A stretch of DNA of 64,000 nucleotides from Actibacterium ureilyticum (GTDB lineage Bacteria; Pseudomonadota; Alphaproteobacteria; Rhodobacterales; Rhodobacteraceae): the NCBI RefSeq assembly GCF_002285435.1, contig NZ_NSBT01000037.1, positions 124,001-188,000 of the forward strand, written 5' to 3'. Under the pieces are notes generated by a model. That model ran no database searches and was not told where the DNA came from. It saw only the letters and a list, made by a program, of their open reading frames with translations. A program made the translations under genes and the position numbers. Shown piece after piece: positions 44,432 to 53,136 of this stretch (within the stretch, counting starts at the first letter, position 1; every line of letters starts with the position of its first letter).

Positions 44432-44866
44432 TCACGCGGCCAAAGCGGCCCGCGTCTTGCCCACCATCAGCGCGGCATCGGCGGCCTCGCGGCCCTTCAG
44501 CACGAAATGCTCGCGATAGATGGCCAGGTGGTGCGAGGTTTCCTGGAACTGATGCGGCGTCAGCGACACCGACAGCACCGGCACGCCGGTTTCCAGCCCC
44601 GCCTGCATCAGGCCGCTGACCACCGCCTGGGCGACGAAATCGTGGCGATAGATCCCCCCATCGACCACCAGCGCCGCCGCCGCGACCGCGCCATAGCGGC
44701 CCGTCGCCGCCAGTTCGCGCGCCATCAGCGGCAGTTCGAACGCGCCCGGCACATCGAACACGTCCACCTGTTCGGCCGGGATGATCTGTTGAAAGCCGAC
44801 CAGCGCCTGGTCGACGATTTCGGAATGCCAGTTGGCTTTGACAAAGGCATATCGGGTGGGTGTCAT
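44432..44866 (-). CDS. ribH: 6,7-dimethyl-8-ribityllumazine synthase, RibH2-like, riboswitch-controlled
   Basis: The 144-residue lumazine synthase makes the riboflavin precursor from butanone phosphate and a ribityl-pyrimidine. Visible family parts are the Trp-containing substrate site NWHSEIVD (where many enzymes have F), the VPGAFELPLMA loop, VVDGGIYRHDFVAQAV and GVPVLSVSLTPHQFQE. No other rib gene is adjacent. It is preceded by an FMN riboswitch. In Brucella an FMN-riboswitch-controlled RibH2 is known beside a housekeeping RibH1; this gene resembles the RibH2 arrangement. AAGGAG is 7 nt before the ATG. Confidence 0.93.
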   Translation of the reverse strand: MTPTRYAFVKANWHSEIVDQALVGFQQIIPAEQVDVFDVPGAFELPLMARELAATGRYGAVAAAALVVDGGIYRHDFVAQAVVSGLMQAGLETGVPVLSVSLTPHQFQETSHHLAIYREHFVLKGREAADAALMVGKTRAALAA

Positions 44867-44867
44867 G

Positions 44868-44908
44868 GTGATCTCCTTTCGTAACGACACGTCACCCAAG
44901 GCGATCAC
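44868..44908 (-). promoter_or_regulatory. Shine-Dalgarno-sequestering helix of the ribH riboswitch
   Basis: On the minus strand GTGATC-G-CCTT (44908-44898) can pair with AAGG-A-GATCAC (44878-44868), 10 of 11 positions matching. The 3' arm contains the whole AAGGAG ribosome-binding site and ends 2 nt before the ATG, so the helix would block ribosome access. A small hairpin with a U-run (44911-44932) lies between it and the aptamer. Confidence 0.75.
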
Positions 44909-44910
44909 AT

Positions 44911-44932
44911 GCAAAAAGCCCGCAGGACGCGG
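44911..44932 (-). terminator. possible riboswitch terminator hairpin
   Basis: On the minus strand CCGC-GTCCT-GCGG (44932-44920) is followed by GC and a U5 run (44917-44913). The stem is only 4 bp, so it is a weak alternative to translational control by the downstream helix. Confidence 0.35.
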
Positions 44933-44943
44933 ACCGGTTGCAC

Positions 44944-45080
44944 GTTCTCTTTCATCCGGACTGTAACCGTCGGCTCAGGAATTGCACCTGATCTGCTGGA
45001 CCCTTCACGATGAAGGCGCTCGCGGGCTTGCAGAACACGCTGCTTACCGCCGGTGGGGAATTCCGCCCCGCCCTGAGAAC
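44944..45080 (-). ncRNA. FMN riboswitch aptamer (RFN element)
   Basis: Reading the minus strand, GTTCTC (45080-45075) and GAGAAC (44949-44944) close the P1 stem. Between them are the RFN landmarks in order: AGGGCGGGGCGGAATTCCC, CCACCGGCGGTA, AGCCCGCGAG, AGATCAGGTGCAATTCCTGA, GCCGACGGTTACAGTCCGGA and TGAAAGAGA. These match the conserved core of the FMN aptamer. It lies 77 nt upstream of ribH and predicts shut-off of RibH synthesis when FMN is plentiful. The rest of the 363-bp gap to yceI shows no gene. Confidence 0.95.
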
Positions 45081-45229
45081 AGCGTGACCATGCCCCGGCG
45101 GGCGGGCGGATGCAACCGCGTTCGCGCGGGGCTGACGCCAACGTGTTTCGAATTATTCCGCCCGTTGGCGCGTTGAACCGGCAAGGGGGTCCGCCCCCCA
45201 TGTCATTTCAACCCGAACGGAGATTTCAG

Positions 45230-45796
45230 ATGAAGACCTTTGCCATCCTGTCGACCCTGCTTGTGCTGGCCCTGCCGGCGGTGGCGGCCCCGCAACCCTA
45301 TGCGCTCCAGAAAGAGGACAGCAGCGTCGGTTTCAGCTGGTCGCTGGGCCAGGACGAGGTGCGCGGCAGCATGCCCATTGCCGATGCCGATATCGTGCTG
45401 GACCTGGACCGGCTGCAAAACAGCACTGCCACCGTGGTGGTCGATGTGCGCGGCGCGCGGGCGGGCTTTCCGTTTGCCAGCCAGGGCATGAAAAGCAAGA
45501 AAGTGCTCTGGGCGCAGAAATACCCCACGATCACCTTTCAAAGCACCCGCTTTCAACGGGATGGCGACCGCGCGATCGTGGATGGCACCCTGACCGTGCG
45601 CGGGGTCAGCCGCCCGGCCCGGTTCACGGCCGAGCTCTTCCGCCCCAAGGGGACGGCGGCGGATGATGTCAGCCGGCTTCTGGTGCAGCTGACCGGCAGC
45701 CTGTCGCGCGCCGAATTCGAGGCCGATGGCTGGTCGGACCTGGCCGGGGACGAGGTGCGGCTGTCGATCAAGGCCAAGATGCGGATCGGGGGCTGA
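45230..45796 (+). CDS. YceI family periplasmic protein
   Basis: The 188-residue protein has a signal peptide (MKTFAILSTLLVLALPAVAA). The YceI lipocalin-like barrel is seen in YALQKEDSSVGFSWSLG, KKVLWAQKYPTITFQSTRF, GTLTVRGVSRP and DEVRLSIKAKM. YceI proteins bind polyprenyl compounds in some structures. It is followed by a cytochrome b561 gene 2 bp downstream, the usual YceI-b561 pairing, suggesting a redox or quinone-related role. CGGAGATTTCAG precedes the ATG. Confidence 0.92.
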   Translation: MKTFAILSTLLVLALPAVAAPQPYALQKEDSSVGFSWSLGQDEVRGSMPIADADIVLDLDRLQNSTATVVVDVRGARAGFPFASQGMKSKKVLWAQKYPTITFQSTRFQRDGDRAIVDGTLTVRGVSRPARFTAELFRPKGTAADDVSRLLVQLTGSLSRAEFEADGWSDLAGDEVRLSIKAKMRIGG

Positions 45797-45798
45797 TC

Positions 45799-46341
45799 AT
45801 GCGCCTGGGCAATACCCCCGACCGGTTCGGCCCCGTGACCCGCGCCCTGCATTGGGCCACCGCGCTGATCGTGCTGGCGGCAATCGGGGTCGGCTATTGG
45901 CTGGCCTATTCGGAATTTTCGCTGGCGCTGCTGAAATACTATGGGCTGCACAAGACGCTGGGGATCACGGTGCTGGCTCTGACCGGGCTGCGGCTGGTCT
46001 GGCACCGGATCACCGCCCCGCCCCGCCCGCTGCCCACGGGCACGGCGTGGAAGGACCGGCTGGCCGCGCTGGTGCACAAGGGGTTCTATGTGCTGCTGAT
46101 CGCCATGCCCCTGTCGGGCTGGGTCGCCGGTTCGGCCACGGGCATCGACACCGTGATCTTCAACCGCTGGACCCTGCCCGCCATCGCGCCCGTGGATGAG
46201 GGGTGGGAGAAGGCCGGTTTCATCATCCACGGCCTGACCGCGAAGCTGCTGGTTGCGGCCATCGCGCTGCATCTGGGCGGCGTGCTGGTCCGCGCCTTGC
46301 TTCAACGCGACGGGACGCTCAAGCGGATGTGGGCGGGGTGA
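45799..46341 (+). CDS. cytochrome b561
   Basis: The 180-residue integral membrane protein has four transmembrane helices of the bacterial b561 family. Candidate haem-ligand histidines are in RALHWATALIV, LHKTLGI, LVHKGFYVLL and IIHGLTAKLLV / ALHLGGVL. It would shuttle electrons between quinol and periplasmic acceptors. It follows yceI by 2 bp, probably in the same transcript, and is convergent with the dehydrogenase gene. Confidence 0.92.
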   Translation: MRLGNTPDRFGPVTRALHWATALIVLAAIGVGYWLAYSEFSLALLKYYGLHKTLGITVLALTGLRLVWHRITAPPRPLPTGTAWKDRLAALVHKGFYVLLIAMPLSGWVAGSATGIDTVIFNRWTLPAIAPVDEGWEKAGFIIHGLTAKLLVAAIALHLGGVLVRALLQRDGTLKRMWAG

Positions 46342-46342
46342 C

Positions 46343-47215
46343 CTAGCCCAACGCCCTGAGCCGCTTGATCAGGCTGGAGGTATCCCAGCGGCCGCCGCCC
46401 ATCGCCTGTACGTCCTTATAGAACTGATCGACCAGCGCGGTGACGGGCAGCGCGGCGCCGACCTCGTCGCCCGTGGACAGGCAGATGCCCAGATCCTTGC
46501 GCATCCAGTCGACGGCGAAGCCATGGTCGAACTTGTCGTCGATCATGGTCTCGTAGCGGTTGGCCATCTGCCAGCTGCCCGCGGCCCCGCCCGAGATCAC
46601 CTCGACCACCGCCTTGCCGTCAAGCCCGGCCTTGTCGGCGAAATTCAGCGCCTCGGACAGGCCCTGAACCAGCCCGGCGATGCAGATCTGGTTGACCATC
46701 TTGGTCAGTTGCCCCGCGCCGCTGTCACCCAGCCGTTTGACCGTGCGGCCATAGGCCTCCATCACCGGCAGGGCGGCGTCGAAATGGGCCGCGTCACCAC
46801 CGCACATGATCGACAGGACCCCGTTTTCGGCCCCCGCCTGCCCGCCCGAAACCGGCCCATCGACAAAGCCGATGCCCTTTTCGGCCGCCGCCTGGTGCAA
46901 TTCGCGCGTGACCGCCGACGACACCGTGGTGTGATCGACAAAGATCGCGCCGGGCGACATGCCCGCAAAGGCCCCGTCCGGCCCCAGACAGACGCCGCGC
47001 AGATCGTCGTCGTTGCCCACACAGGACAGCACGAATTCCGCCCCCTCGGCCGCCTTGGCCGGGGTGGCGGCGTGATCGCCCTTGTGGCTGTCGCACCAGG
47101 CCTGTGCCTTGGCCGCCGTGCGGTTATAGACCGTCACCTGGTGGCCCGCCGCCGCCAGATGTCCCGCCATCGGGTATCCCATTACCCCCAGGCCCAGAAA
47201 CGCCGTTCTTGCCAT
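46343..47215 (-). CDS. NAD(P)-dependent beta-hydroxyacid dehydrogenase (3-hydroxyisobutyrate dehydrogenase / tartronate semialdehyde reductase family)
   Basis: The 290-residue enzyme begins with a Rossmann GLGVMGYPMAGHL motif. The substrate-binding DGPVSGGQAGA motif and the catalytic Lys in GAGQLTKMVNQ identify the beta-hydroxyacid dehydrogenase family. NRT after the second strand favours NADP. The exact hydroxyacid is undetermined. I chose the ATG at 47215 with GGAGG five nucleotides before; a GTG at 47218 is also in frame. It is divergent from the acylase gene. Confidence 0.9.
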   Translation of the reverse strand: MARTAFLGLGVMGYPMAGHLAAAGHQVTVYNRTAAKAQAWCDSHKGDHAATPAKAAEGAEFVLSCVGNDDDLRGVCLGPDGAFAGMSPGAIFVDHTTVSSAVTRELHQAAAEKGIGFVDGPVSGGQAGAENGVLSIMCGGDAAHFDAALPVMEAYGRTVKRLGDSGAGQLTKMVNQICIAGLVQGLSEALNFADKAGLDGKAVVEVISGGAAGSWQMANRYETMIDDKFDHGFAVDWMRKDLGICLSTGDEVGAALPVTALVDQFYKDVQAMGGGRWDTSSLIKRLRALG

Positions 47216-47296
47216 CACAACCTCCCATGTGTTTGCATCGCCTTGCGCTAGGTTTTAATGAACGGCTCTGATGAAGCCGTCAATAACGGGGCTGGA

Positions 47297-49762
47297 ATGC
47301 AGACTGTCTTTCGCTGGCTGGTGCGGATCTTTACCGGTTTGGTCGTGCTGGGGGCGATTGCGGTGTTCGGGGTCTATTACCTGGCCTCGCGCTCCCTGCC
47401 CGATTATGGCCAGACCCATCGCGTGGCGGGGATCACCGCGCCCGTCGAGATCGTGCGCGACAATGCCAGCGTGCCGCATATCTTTGGCGAAACCGACGCG
47501 GACGTGTTCTTTGCGCTGGGGTTTGCCCATGCGCAGGACCGGCTGTGGCAGATGACCATGATGCGGCGCACCGCGCAGGGGCGCCTGTCGGAGCTGTTCG
47601 GGCGCCGGACGGTCAAGATCGACGAGCTGCTGCGGCGGCTGGATCTGTACAACCTGTCGATTCAGGCGGTCGAGGCGCAGGATGCCCCGACCCGCGCAGC
47701 ACTGGAGGCCTATTCCAAGGGCGTGAACGCCTGGATCACCCGCGTGAACGAGGGCGCGATGGGCCGTGGCGCGCCGGAATTCTTCATCTTTCCGCCCGAG
47801 ATTGCTCATTGGCAGCCCGCCGACAGCATCGCCATCGTCAAGCTGATGGGGCTTCAGCTGTCTTCGCACCTGGAAGAGGAAGTGCTGCGCGCGCGGCTGT
47901 CGCTGGCCCTGCCCGAGGCGCGGCTGGCCGATATCCTGCCCGATGTGCCGGGGGCGGGCGTGGCCGCCCTGCCCGACTATGCCAGCCTTGTGCCCGGGGT
48001 GAAGCGCAGCTTTGCCGCGCTGCAGATCGACGACGACCCGCTGTCGCCCTTCAAGCGGCGCGCCTTTGCGGGCGCCTCGAACGGCTGGGCGGCGGCGCCG
48101 TCACGCTCGGCCGCCGGTGGCACGCTTCTGGCCAATGACCCGCATCTGGGGCTGACCGCGCCGTCGATCTGGTATCTGGCGCGGCTGGAGCTGGAATCGG
48201 GCGGCGTGATCGGCGGCACGATCCCCGGCCTGCCGCTGGTGCTGGTGGGGCGCAGCGCGCGGCTGGGATGGGGGATCACATCGTCCTATGCCGACGATCA
48301 GGACCTGTTCATCGAACAGCTGAACCCCGACAACGGCCAGGAATACCTGACGCCCGAAGGCTACAAGCCCTTTCGCAGCCGTCAGAGCATCATCAACGTG
48401 GCCGATAGCGAGCCGCTGACCCTGACCCTGCGCTGGACCGAAAACGGCCCGGTGCTGCCCGGCAGCCATTACGACATCGGCTCGATCACGCCCAAGGGGC
48501 ATGTGGCCGCGCTGTCCTGGACCGTGCTCAGCGCGCAGGACACCGCCGTCACCGCCGGGATGCGGCTGATGCGGGCGGGCGATGTGGACGCCGCACTGGA
48601 AGCCGGGGAACTGTTCACCGCGCCGTCACAGAACCTGACGGTGATCGACGCCGAACGGATCGCGATGCAGACCGTGGGCGCGCTGCCGCGCCGGGCCGCG
48701 CGGCACCAGAGCCAGGGCCGCCTGCCCAGCCCCGGCTGGTTGGCGCAGAACCGCTGGCAGGGCATCCAGAATTACAGCGCCAATCCGCGGTTCCTGGACC
48801 CCGAAGGCGGGATCGTGGGCAATACCAACAACAAGGTGATCGACCGGCCCTTTCCGCTGCATGTCAGCTTCGAATGGGGCGATACGCAGCGCATCCAGCG
48901 CTGGCAGCGGCTGATGCAGAACCGCGAGGTGCACACCCGCGACAGTTTCATCGAGGCGCAGCTGGACACCGTCAGCTTCACCGCGCGGTCGCTTCTGCCG
49001 CTGGTGGCGCGGGACCTGTGGTATTCCGACACGCCCGCCGCCGACGGCACGCCCGAACAGCACCGCCAGGACGCGCTGGAGCTGCTGGCGAACTGGAACG
49101 GCGAGATGAACGAGCATATGCCCGAGCCGCTGATCTATGCCGCCTGGATGCGCCATCTGCAGCAGCGCCTGATCCGCGACGATCTGGGCCCGCTGGCAGA
49201 TGAATTCTCGCATCTGCAGCCGGTCTTTATCGAGCGGGTCTTCCGCGACATCGATGGTGCGGCGGCCTGGTGCGATATCGTGCAATCGACCGAGGTCGAG
49301 ACCTGTGCCGATGCCGCGCGCATTTCGCTGGACGAGGCACTTTTGTGGATCGACCGGACCTATGGCGGGGATCTGACCGCGCTGCGTTGGGGGGATGCGC
49401 ATCAGGCGCTGCATGACCATCCGGTGCTGGGCGAGATCCCGTTGCTGCGCTGGGTGGTGAATATCCGCCAGTCGACCAGCGGCGGGGACAATACGCTGAT
49501 GCGCGGTGTGACCAGCGGCGTGGATCCCACGCCCTTTGCCAATGTGCATGGGGCGGGTTATCGCGGGGTCTATGATTTCGCCGATCCCGACAGTTCGGTC
49601 TTCATCACATCGACCGGGCAATCGGGCCATCCGCTGAGCCGGCATTATGATGATCTGGGCGAGCTGTGGCGGCGGGGCGAGTATATCCCGATGTCGCTGG
49701 ATCCCGCGCTGGCGCGGGCGGCGGCGGTGGGGGTCACCAGATTGCAGCCGCGCGGCGGCTGA
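47297..49762 (+). CDS. penicillin acylase family (Ntn-hydrolase) amidase
   Basis: About 821 residues. An N-terminal membrane anchor or signal (residues 8-30) leads into the alpha-subunit region (VEIVRDNASVPHIFGETDADVF is the family start). The probable catalytic serine is Ser261 in AGASNGWAA, which becomes the beta-subunit N terminus after self-cleavage, followed by NDPHLGLTAPSIW. Family members cleave amides, including beta-lactam side chains or acyl-homoserine lactones; the substrate here is open. An ATG at 47258 would add 13 residues. The solo LuxR in this window makes AHL amidase activity worth testing. Confidence 0.9.
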   Translation: MQTVFRWLVRIFTGLVVLGAIAVFGVYYLASRSLPDYGQTHRVAGITAPVEIVRDNASVPHIFGETDADVFFALGFAHAQDRLWQMTMMRRTAQGRLSELFGRRTVKIDELLRRLDLYNLSIQAVEAQDAPTRAALEAYSKGVNAWITRVNEGAMGRGAPEFFIFPPEIAHWQPADSIAIVKLMGLQLSSHLEEEVLRARLSLALPEARLADILPDVPGAGVAALPDYASLVPGVKRSFAALQIDDDPLSPFKRRAFAGASNGWAAAPSRSAAGGTLLANDPHLGLTAPSIWYLARLELESGGVIGGTIPGLPLVLVGRSARLGWGITSSYADDQDLFIEQLNPDNGQEYLTPEGYKPFRSRQSIINVADSEPLTLTLRWTENGPVLPGSHYDIGSITPKGHVAALSWTVLSAQDTAVTAGMRLMRAGDVDAALEAGELFTAPSQNLTVIDAERIAMQTVGALPRRAARHQSQGRLPSPGWLAQNRWQGIQNYSANPRFLDPEGGIVGNTNNKVIDRPFPLHVSFEWGDTQRIQRWQRLMQNREVHTRDSFIEAQLDTVSFTARSLLPLVARDLWYSDTPAADGTPEQHRQDALELLANWNGEMNEHMPEPLIYAAWMRHLQQRLIRDDLGPLADEFSHLQPVFIERVFRDIDGAAAWCDIVQSTEVETCADAARISLDEALLWIDRTYGGDLTALRWGDAHQALHDHPVLGEIPLLRWVVNIRQSTSGGDNTLMRGVTSGVDPTPFANVHGAGYRGVYDFADPDSSVFITSTGQSGHPLSRHYDDLGELWRRGEYIPMSLDPALARAAAVGVTRLQPRGG

Positions 49763-49770
49763 GGGCGCAG

Positions 49771-49820
49771 GCCGGGGGCCAGCCCCCGGACCCCCGGAGT
49801 ATTTCGACCAAGAAGAAGGG
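49771..49820. repeat. intergenic hairpin element of a type remembered from Rhodobacterales genomes
   Basis: CCGGGGG (49772-49778) pairs with CCCCCGG (49783-49789), and a second CCCCCGG follows at 49791-49797, then AGTATTTCGACCAAGAAGAAG. I recall the core CCCCCGGAGTATTT as a dispersed element in this order, but its copy number is not testable in one window. It fills the 59-bp gap between the acylase and lpxB, where it could act as a terminator. Confidence 0.6.
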
Positions 49821-49821
49821 A

Positions 49822-50985
49822 TCAGGCGGTCAGGCCGTCCAGCACTGCCCGGGCGGCGCGCAGGCCGGGGGGCGGGCCGCCCGCGCCCAGCAGCGTCATG
49901 GCTTGGGCCGCGGCATCCAGTTGCGCCTGGCGCGCGGCGGGGTCGTCGAGCAGCGACAGGAGCGCATCGGCGATGGGCTCTGGCTGGCACGCCTCGCCCA
50001 GGAATTCGGGCACGGCGCGGGTGTTGGTGACGATATTGACCAGCGTCACGGTGTCGATTTTCAGCAGGCGGCGGATCAGGTGGCGGCTGATCCAGTTCAT
50101 GTCATAGGCGATGACCATGGGTGTGGCCGCATGGGCCAGCTCCAGTGAGACCGTGCCGGACGCCGCAAGCGCCTGATGCGCGCTGTGGAAGGCCGCAGCT
50201 TTGTACGCGGGGTCCGGTTGGTTGCGCGGGTCCAGCACGATGGGCTGACCGGGCCAGGATGTCGTGAGCGCAAGGACCTGATCCGCGACGGGTGCGGCGG
50301 CGGGGACCACCACGCGCAGGCCGGGGTGGCGGGCCAGCACCGGGCGCAGCGCCGCGCCGAAGATCGGGGCCAGGCGCGCGACCTCGCCCTGGCGCGATCC
50401 GGGCAGCACCAGCAGGGTCCGTTCATCGGCGCGCAGGCTGTGCTTTGCGCGGAAGGCCGCGATCCGGGCCGCGTCGGGATGCGGCTGGGCCACGACCGGG
50501 TGGCCCACGAAATCGCAGCGCATGCCCTCGGCCTCCATATAGGGGGGCTCGAACGGGAAAAGCGCCAGCACCTGGTCGATCACCTGCGCCATCTTGGCGG
50601 CACGGCCCGGGCGCCAGGCCCAGACCGTCGGGGCCACGTAATGCACGGTGCGGAAATCGCTGGCGGCCTTGACCCGGCGGGCGACACGCAGGCCGAAATC
50701 GGGGCTGTCGATGGTGATGAGTGCATCGGGTTTCAGGTCCAGCACCGTATCGGCGCATTGGCGGATGCGGCGTGTGAGCTGGCGATAGCGCGGCAGCACC
50801 TCGACCAGGCCCATCACGCTGAGCTCGTCCATCGGGAACAGGCTGTCGAGGCCTTGCGCCTGCATCAGCGGGCCGCCGACGCCGTGGAAATCCGCCCCCG
50901 GGGCCAGTTCGTTCAGCCCCGCCATCAGTGCCCCGCCGAGCGCATCGCCCGACGGTTCGCCCGCGATCAGGAATAGGCGCGTCAT
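49822..50985 (-). CDS. lpxB: lipid-A-disaccharide synthase
   Basis: The 387-residue glycosyltransferase joins UDP-2,3-diacylglucosamine and lipid X. Family segments visible are LIAGEPSGDALGGALM, GVGGPLMQAQG, the active-site IDSPDFGLRVARRVK, YVAPTVWAWRPGR and LPGSRQGEVARL. Its ATG at 50985 overlaps the lpxI stop by 4 bp. It is the last gene of the envelope cluster; the palindromic element at 49771 follows its stop. Confidence 0.97.
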   Translation of the reverse strand: MTRLFLIAGEPSGDALGGALMAGLNELAPGADFHGVGGPLMQAQGLDSLFPMDELSVMGLVEVLPRYRQLTRRIRQCADTVLDLKPDALITIDSPDFGLRVARRVKAASDFRTVHYVAPTVWAWRPGRAAKMAQVIDQVLALFPFEPPYMEAEGMRCDFVGHPVVAQPHPDAARIAAFRAKHSLRADERTLLVLPGSRQGEVARLAPIFGAALRPVLARHPGLRVVVPAAAPVADQVLALTTSWPGQPIVLDPRNQPDPAYKAAAFHSAHQALAASGTVSLELAHAATPMVIAYDMNWISRHLIRRLLKIDTVTLVNIVTNTRAVPEFLGEACQPEPIADALLSLLDDPAARQAQLDAAAQAMTLLGAGGPPPGLRAARAVLDGLTA

Positions 50986-51800
50986 GGGCGGCGCACCCAC
51001 AGGAAGACGCCCGCGTCATCGGCGTCGGCGATGGTTTGGGCGGGGTCGAGCAGCATGACGCCGCGCTCTTCGATCACGATGCCCGCCAGCCCCGCGGCCT
51101 TGACCGCCGCCACGGTGCCCGGCCCGATGGCGGGCAGGTCGACGCGGCGGTCCTGTCCCGGTTTCGGCGCCTTGTAGAACACCCCGCCCACCGGGCGTTC
51201 GGGCAGGCCAGCCACCCAGGCCAGCATGGCGTCCGTTCCCGGCAGGGTTTCCACCGCCAGACACAGGCCACCGGCCACCACCGCGCCCTGCCCCACATCG
51301 GCCGCGCCCAGGGCGGCGACGATATCGGCGGCGCGGGCCGCGTCCGAGCGAGCGCGGTCATCGGGTTGCGCCCTGGTCAGAACGCCCGCATCGGGCAGCA
51401 GGTCCGGCGCGATGGCGTCGGCGCCGGTGACGGTGAAGCCCTCATCCTCGAACAGCCCGATGACCGCGCGCAGGGTGGCATCGTCGCCCTGTTGCAGCGC
51501 GGGCAGGATCGCGGGCAGCAGCATCGCGGTCTTGGGGTCGATGAGCTCGGGGTTCAGGCGCGGGCGCGCCACGGCACCGGCAAAGACCACGCGTGCGACG
51601 CCCAGATCGTGCAGCCGGTCGAAGAGCAGCGCCAGCCGTTCGATGGCGAACCGTTCCACTGGCAGACCGGCGGGGTTGTCCATCGCAAACCCCTCGACCT
51701 CGGCAATGACGAAATCGGTGCCGTCGGCCTGCAGCCGCGCGGCCAGATATGCGGGCAGCGCGCCCTTGCCGGCGATGATGGCGGTCTTGGGCGCGGGCAT
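50982..51800 (-). CDS. lpxI: UDP-2,3-diacylglucosamine pyrophosphatase LpxI
   Basis: The 272-residue DUF1009/LpxI enzyme makes lipid X from UDP-2,3-diacylglucosamine in alphaproteobacteria that lack LpxH. Segments typical of LpxI are IIAGKGALPAYLAARLQ, VVFAGAVARPRL, EGFTVTGADAIAPDLLP, and KAPKPGQDRRVDLPAIGPGTV. It starts 3 bp after lpxA and overlaps lpxB, so acyltransferase, hydrolase and disaccharide synthase are coupled. Confidence 0.95.
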   Translation of the reverse strand: MPAPKTAIIAGKGALPAYLAARLQADGTDFVIAEVEGFAMDNPAGLPVERFAIERLALLFDRLHDLGVARVVFAGAVARPRLNPELIDPKTAMLLPAILPALQQGDDATLRAVIGLFEDEGFTVTGADAIAPDLLPDAGVLTRAQPDDRARSDAARAADIVAALGAADVGQGAVVAGGLCLAVETLPGTDAMLAWVAGLPERPVGGVFYKAPKPGQDRRVDLPAIGPGTVAAVKAAGLAGIVIEERGVMLLDPAQTIADADDAGVFLWVRRP

Positions 51801-51803
51801 CGG

Positions 51804-52601
51804 TTACTCCGGCGTCAGGAAAGAGCGGTCGCTTTCGCCGGTCACGAAGGCCACGATCTGGCGGACATAGGCGCTTTCGGTTTCCTCGCCCAACCGGCGG
51901 GCGCGGTCCTGAAACGCGCCCTCGCCCTGGGCCAGCATCTGGAACGCGGCGCGCAACGCGGTGATGTCGGCGCGCGGCACGCCACGGCGCTTCAGCCCCA
52001 CCAGGTTCAGACCATCGAGCTTGCCGCGCGGGGCCTGTACCAGACCGAAGGGGATCACGTCATTGGTCACCATGGTCAGCGCGCCGATGATCGCGCCCTG
52101 CCCGATGCGCACCCATTGATGCACGCCCGACAGCCCGCCGACGATCACATCGTCTTCGATGATGCAATGCCCGGCCAGCGCGGCGTTGTTGACGATGATG
52201 ACCCGGTCGCCGACCTGGGCGTCATGGGCCACGTGGCAACCGGCCATGAACAGCCCGTCATCGCCCACGCGGGTCACGCCGCCGCCACCTTCGGTGCCTG
52301 GGTTCATGGTGACATGTTCGCGGATGCGGTTGCGGGCGCCGATCACCAGGCGGGTATCCTCGCCCTTGAATTTCAGGTCCTGCGGGATCTCGCCGATGAC
52401 GGCGAAGGGAAAGATCATCGTCTCTTCGCCGATCTCGGTCTGGCCGGTCAGGACGACATGGCTTTTCACCTCGACCCCGCGGGCCAGTTTCACCTGCGGT
52501 CCGATCACACAGAACGGCCCCACGGTCACGTCGGGCCCGATGGCGGCGCCATCCTCGACCACGGCCGAGGGGTGGATCCGCGCGGAAGGGTCAATCGCCA
52601 T
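51804..52601 (-). CDS. lpxA: UDP-N-acetylglucosamine acyltransferase
   Basis: The 265-residue acyltransferase of the first lipid A step has a left-handed beta-helix built of hexapeptides (IHPSAVVEDGAAIGPDVTVG and following). The catalytic His of the family falls in the NNAALAGHCIIEDDVIVGG region, after HVAHDAQVGDRV. A helical C-terminal part ends with SFLTPE. It is 4 bp after fabZ, the standard order. Confidence 0.97.
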   Translation of the reverse strand: MAIDPSARIHPSAVVEDGAAIGPDVTVGPFCVIGPQVKLARGVEVKSHVVLTGQTEIGEETMIFPFAVIGEIPQDLKFKGEDTRLVIGARNRIREHVTMNPGTEGGGGVTRVGDDGLFMAGCHVAHDAQVGDRVIIVNNAALAGHCIIEDDVIVGGLSGVHQWVRIGQGAIIGALTMVTNDVIPFGLVQAPRGKLDGLNLVGLKRRGVPRADITALRAAFQMLAQGEGAFQDRARRLGEETESAYVRQIVAFVTGESDRSFLTPE

Positions 52602-52605
52602 CAGA

Positions 52606-53067
52606 TCACTCCGCCGGAATATCCATCATCGCGGCAAATTCGGCCTGGGCAGCCATTTCGCCGCCGACCGTGGCCGTGCCTTCGAATTTCCAGATCTTCG
52701 AACCCCCGCGCAGCGCCTTGACGTGCAGCTCCAGCACATCGCCCGGCACCACCTTGCGGCGGAACTTGCACTTGTCGATTGACATGAAATAGACCAGCAG
52801 ATCGCGGTCGGCCATGTCCAGCGACACGCCCACCATGACGGCGGCGGTCTGGGCCATCGCCTCGATGATGGTGACGCCCGGCATGATCGGCGCGCCGGGG
52901 AAATGGCCCTGGAAATGCGGCTCGTTGAAGGTCACGTTCTTGATGCCCACCGCGCTTTCATTGGCGACGATGTCCTGCACCCGGTCGATCAGCAGAAACG
53001 GATACCGGTGCGGGATGATCCGCTGGATCAGGTCGATATCGGCTGTGGTGACAGGCTGGTCGCTCAT
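52606..53067 (-). CDS. fabZ: 3-hydroxyacyl-[acyl-carrier-protein] dehydratase FabZ
   Basis: The 153-residue hot-dog fold dehydratase of fatty acid elongation has the catalytic His55 in [11 protein letters not shown] and Glu69 in VTIIEAMAQ. The N terminus [15 protein letters not shown] is typical. It shares the 3-hydroxyacyl-ACP pool with LpxA, which follows 4 bp downstream. Confidence 0.97.
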   Translation of the reverse strand: MSDQPVTTADIDLIQRIIPHRYPFLLIDRVQDIVANESAVGIKNVTFNEPHFQGHFPGAPIMPGVTIIEAMAQTAAVMVGVSLDMADRDLLVYFMSIDKCKFRRKVVPGDVLELHVKALRGGSKIWKFEGTATVGGEMAAQAEFAAMMDIPAE

Positions 53068-53136
53068 CTGGGCAATCCTTTTGCAGTGCTCGCGGGGTTC
53101 CGAGTATCAACTCGGCCGGACAAGAACAAGATAGGG

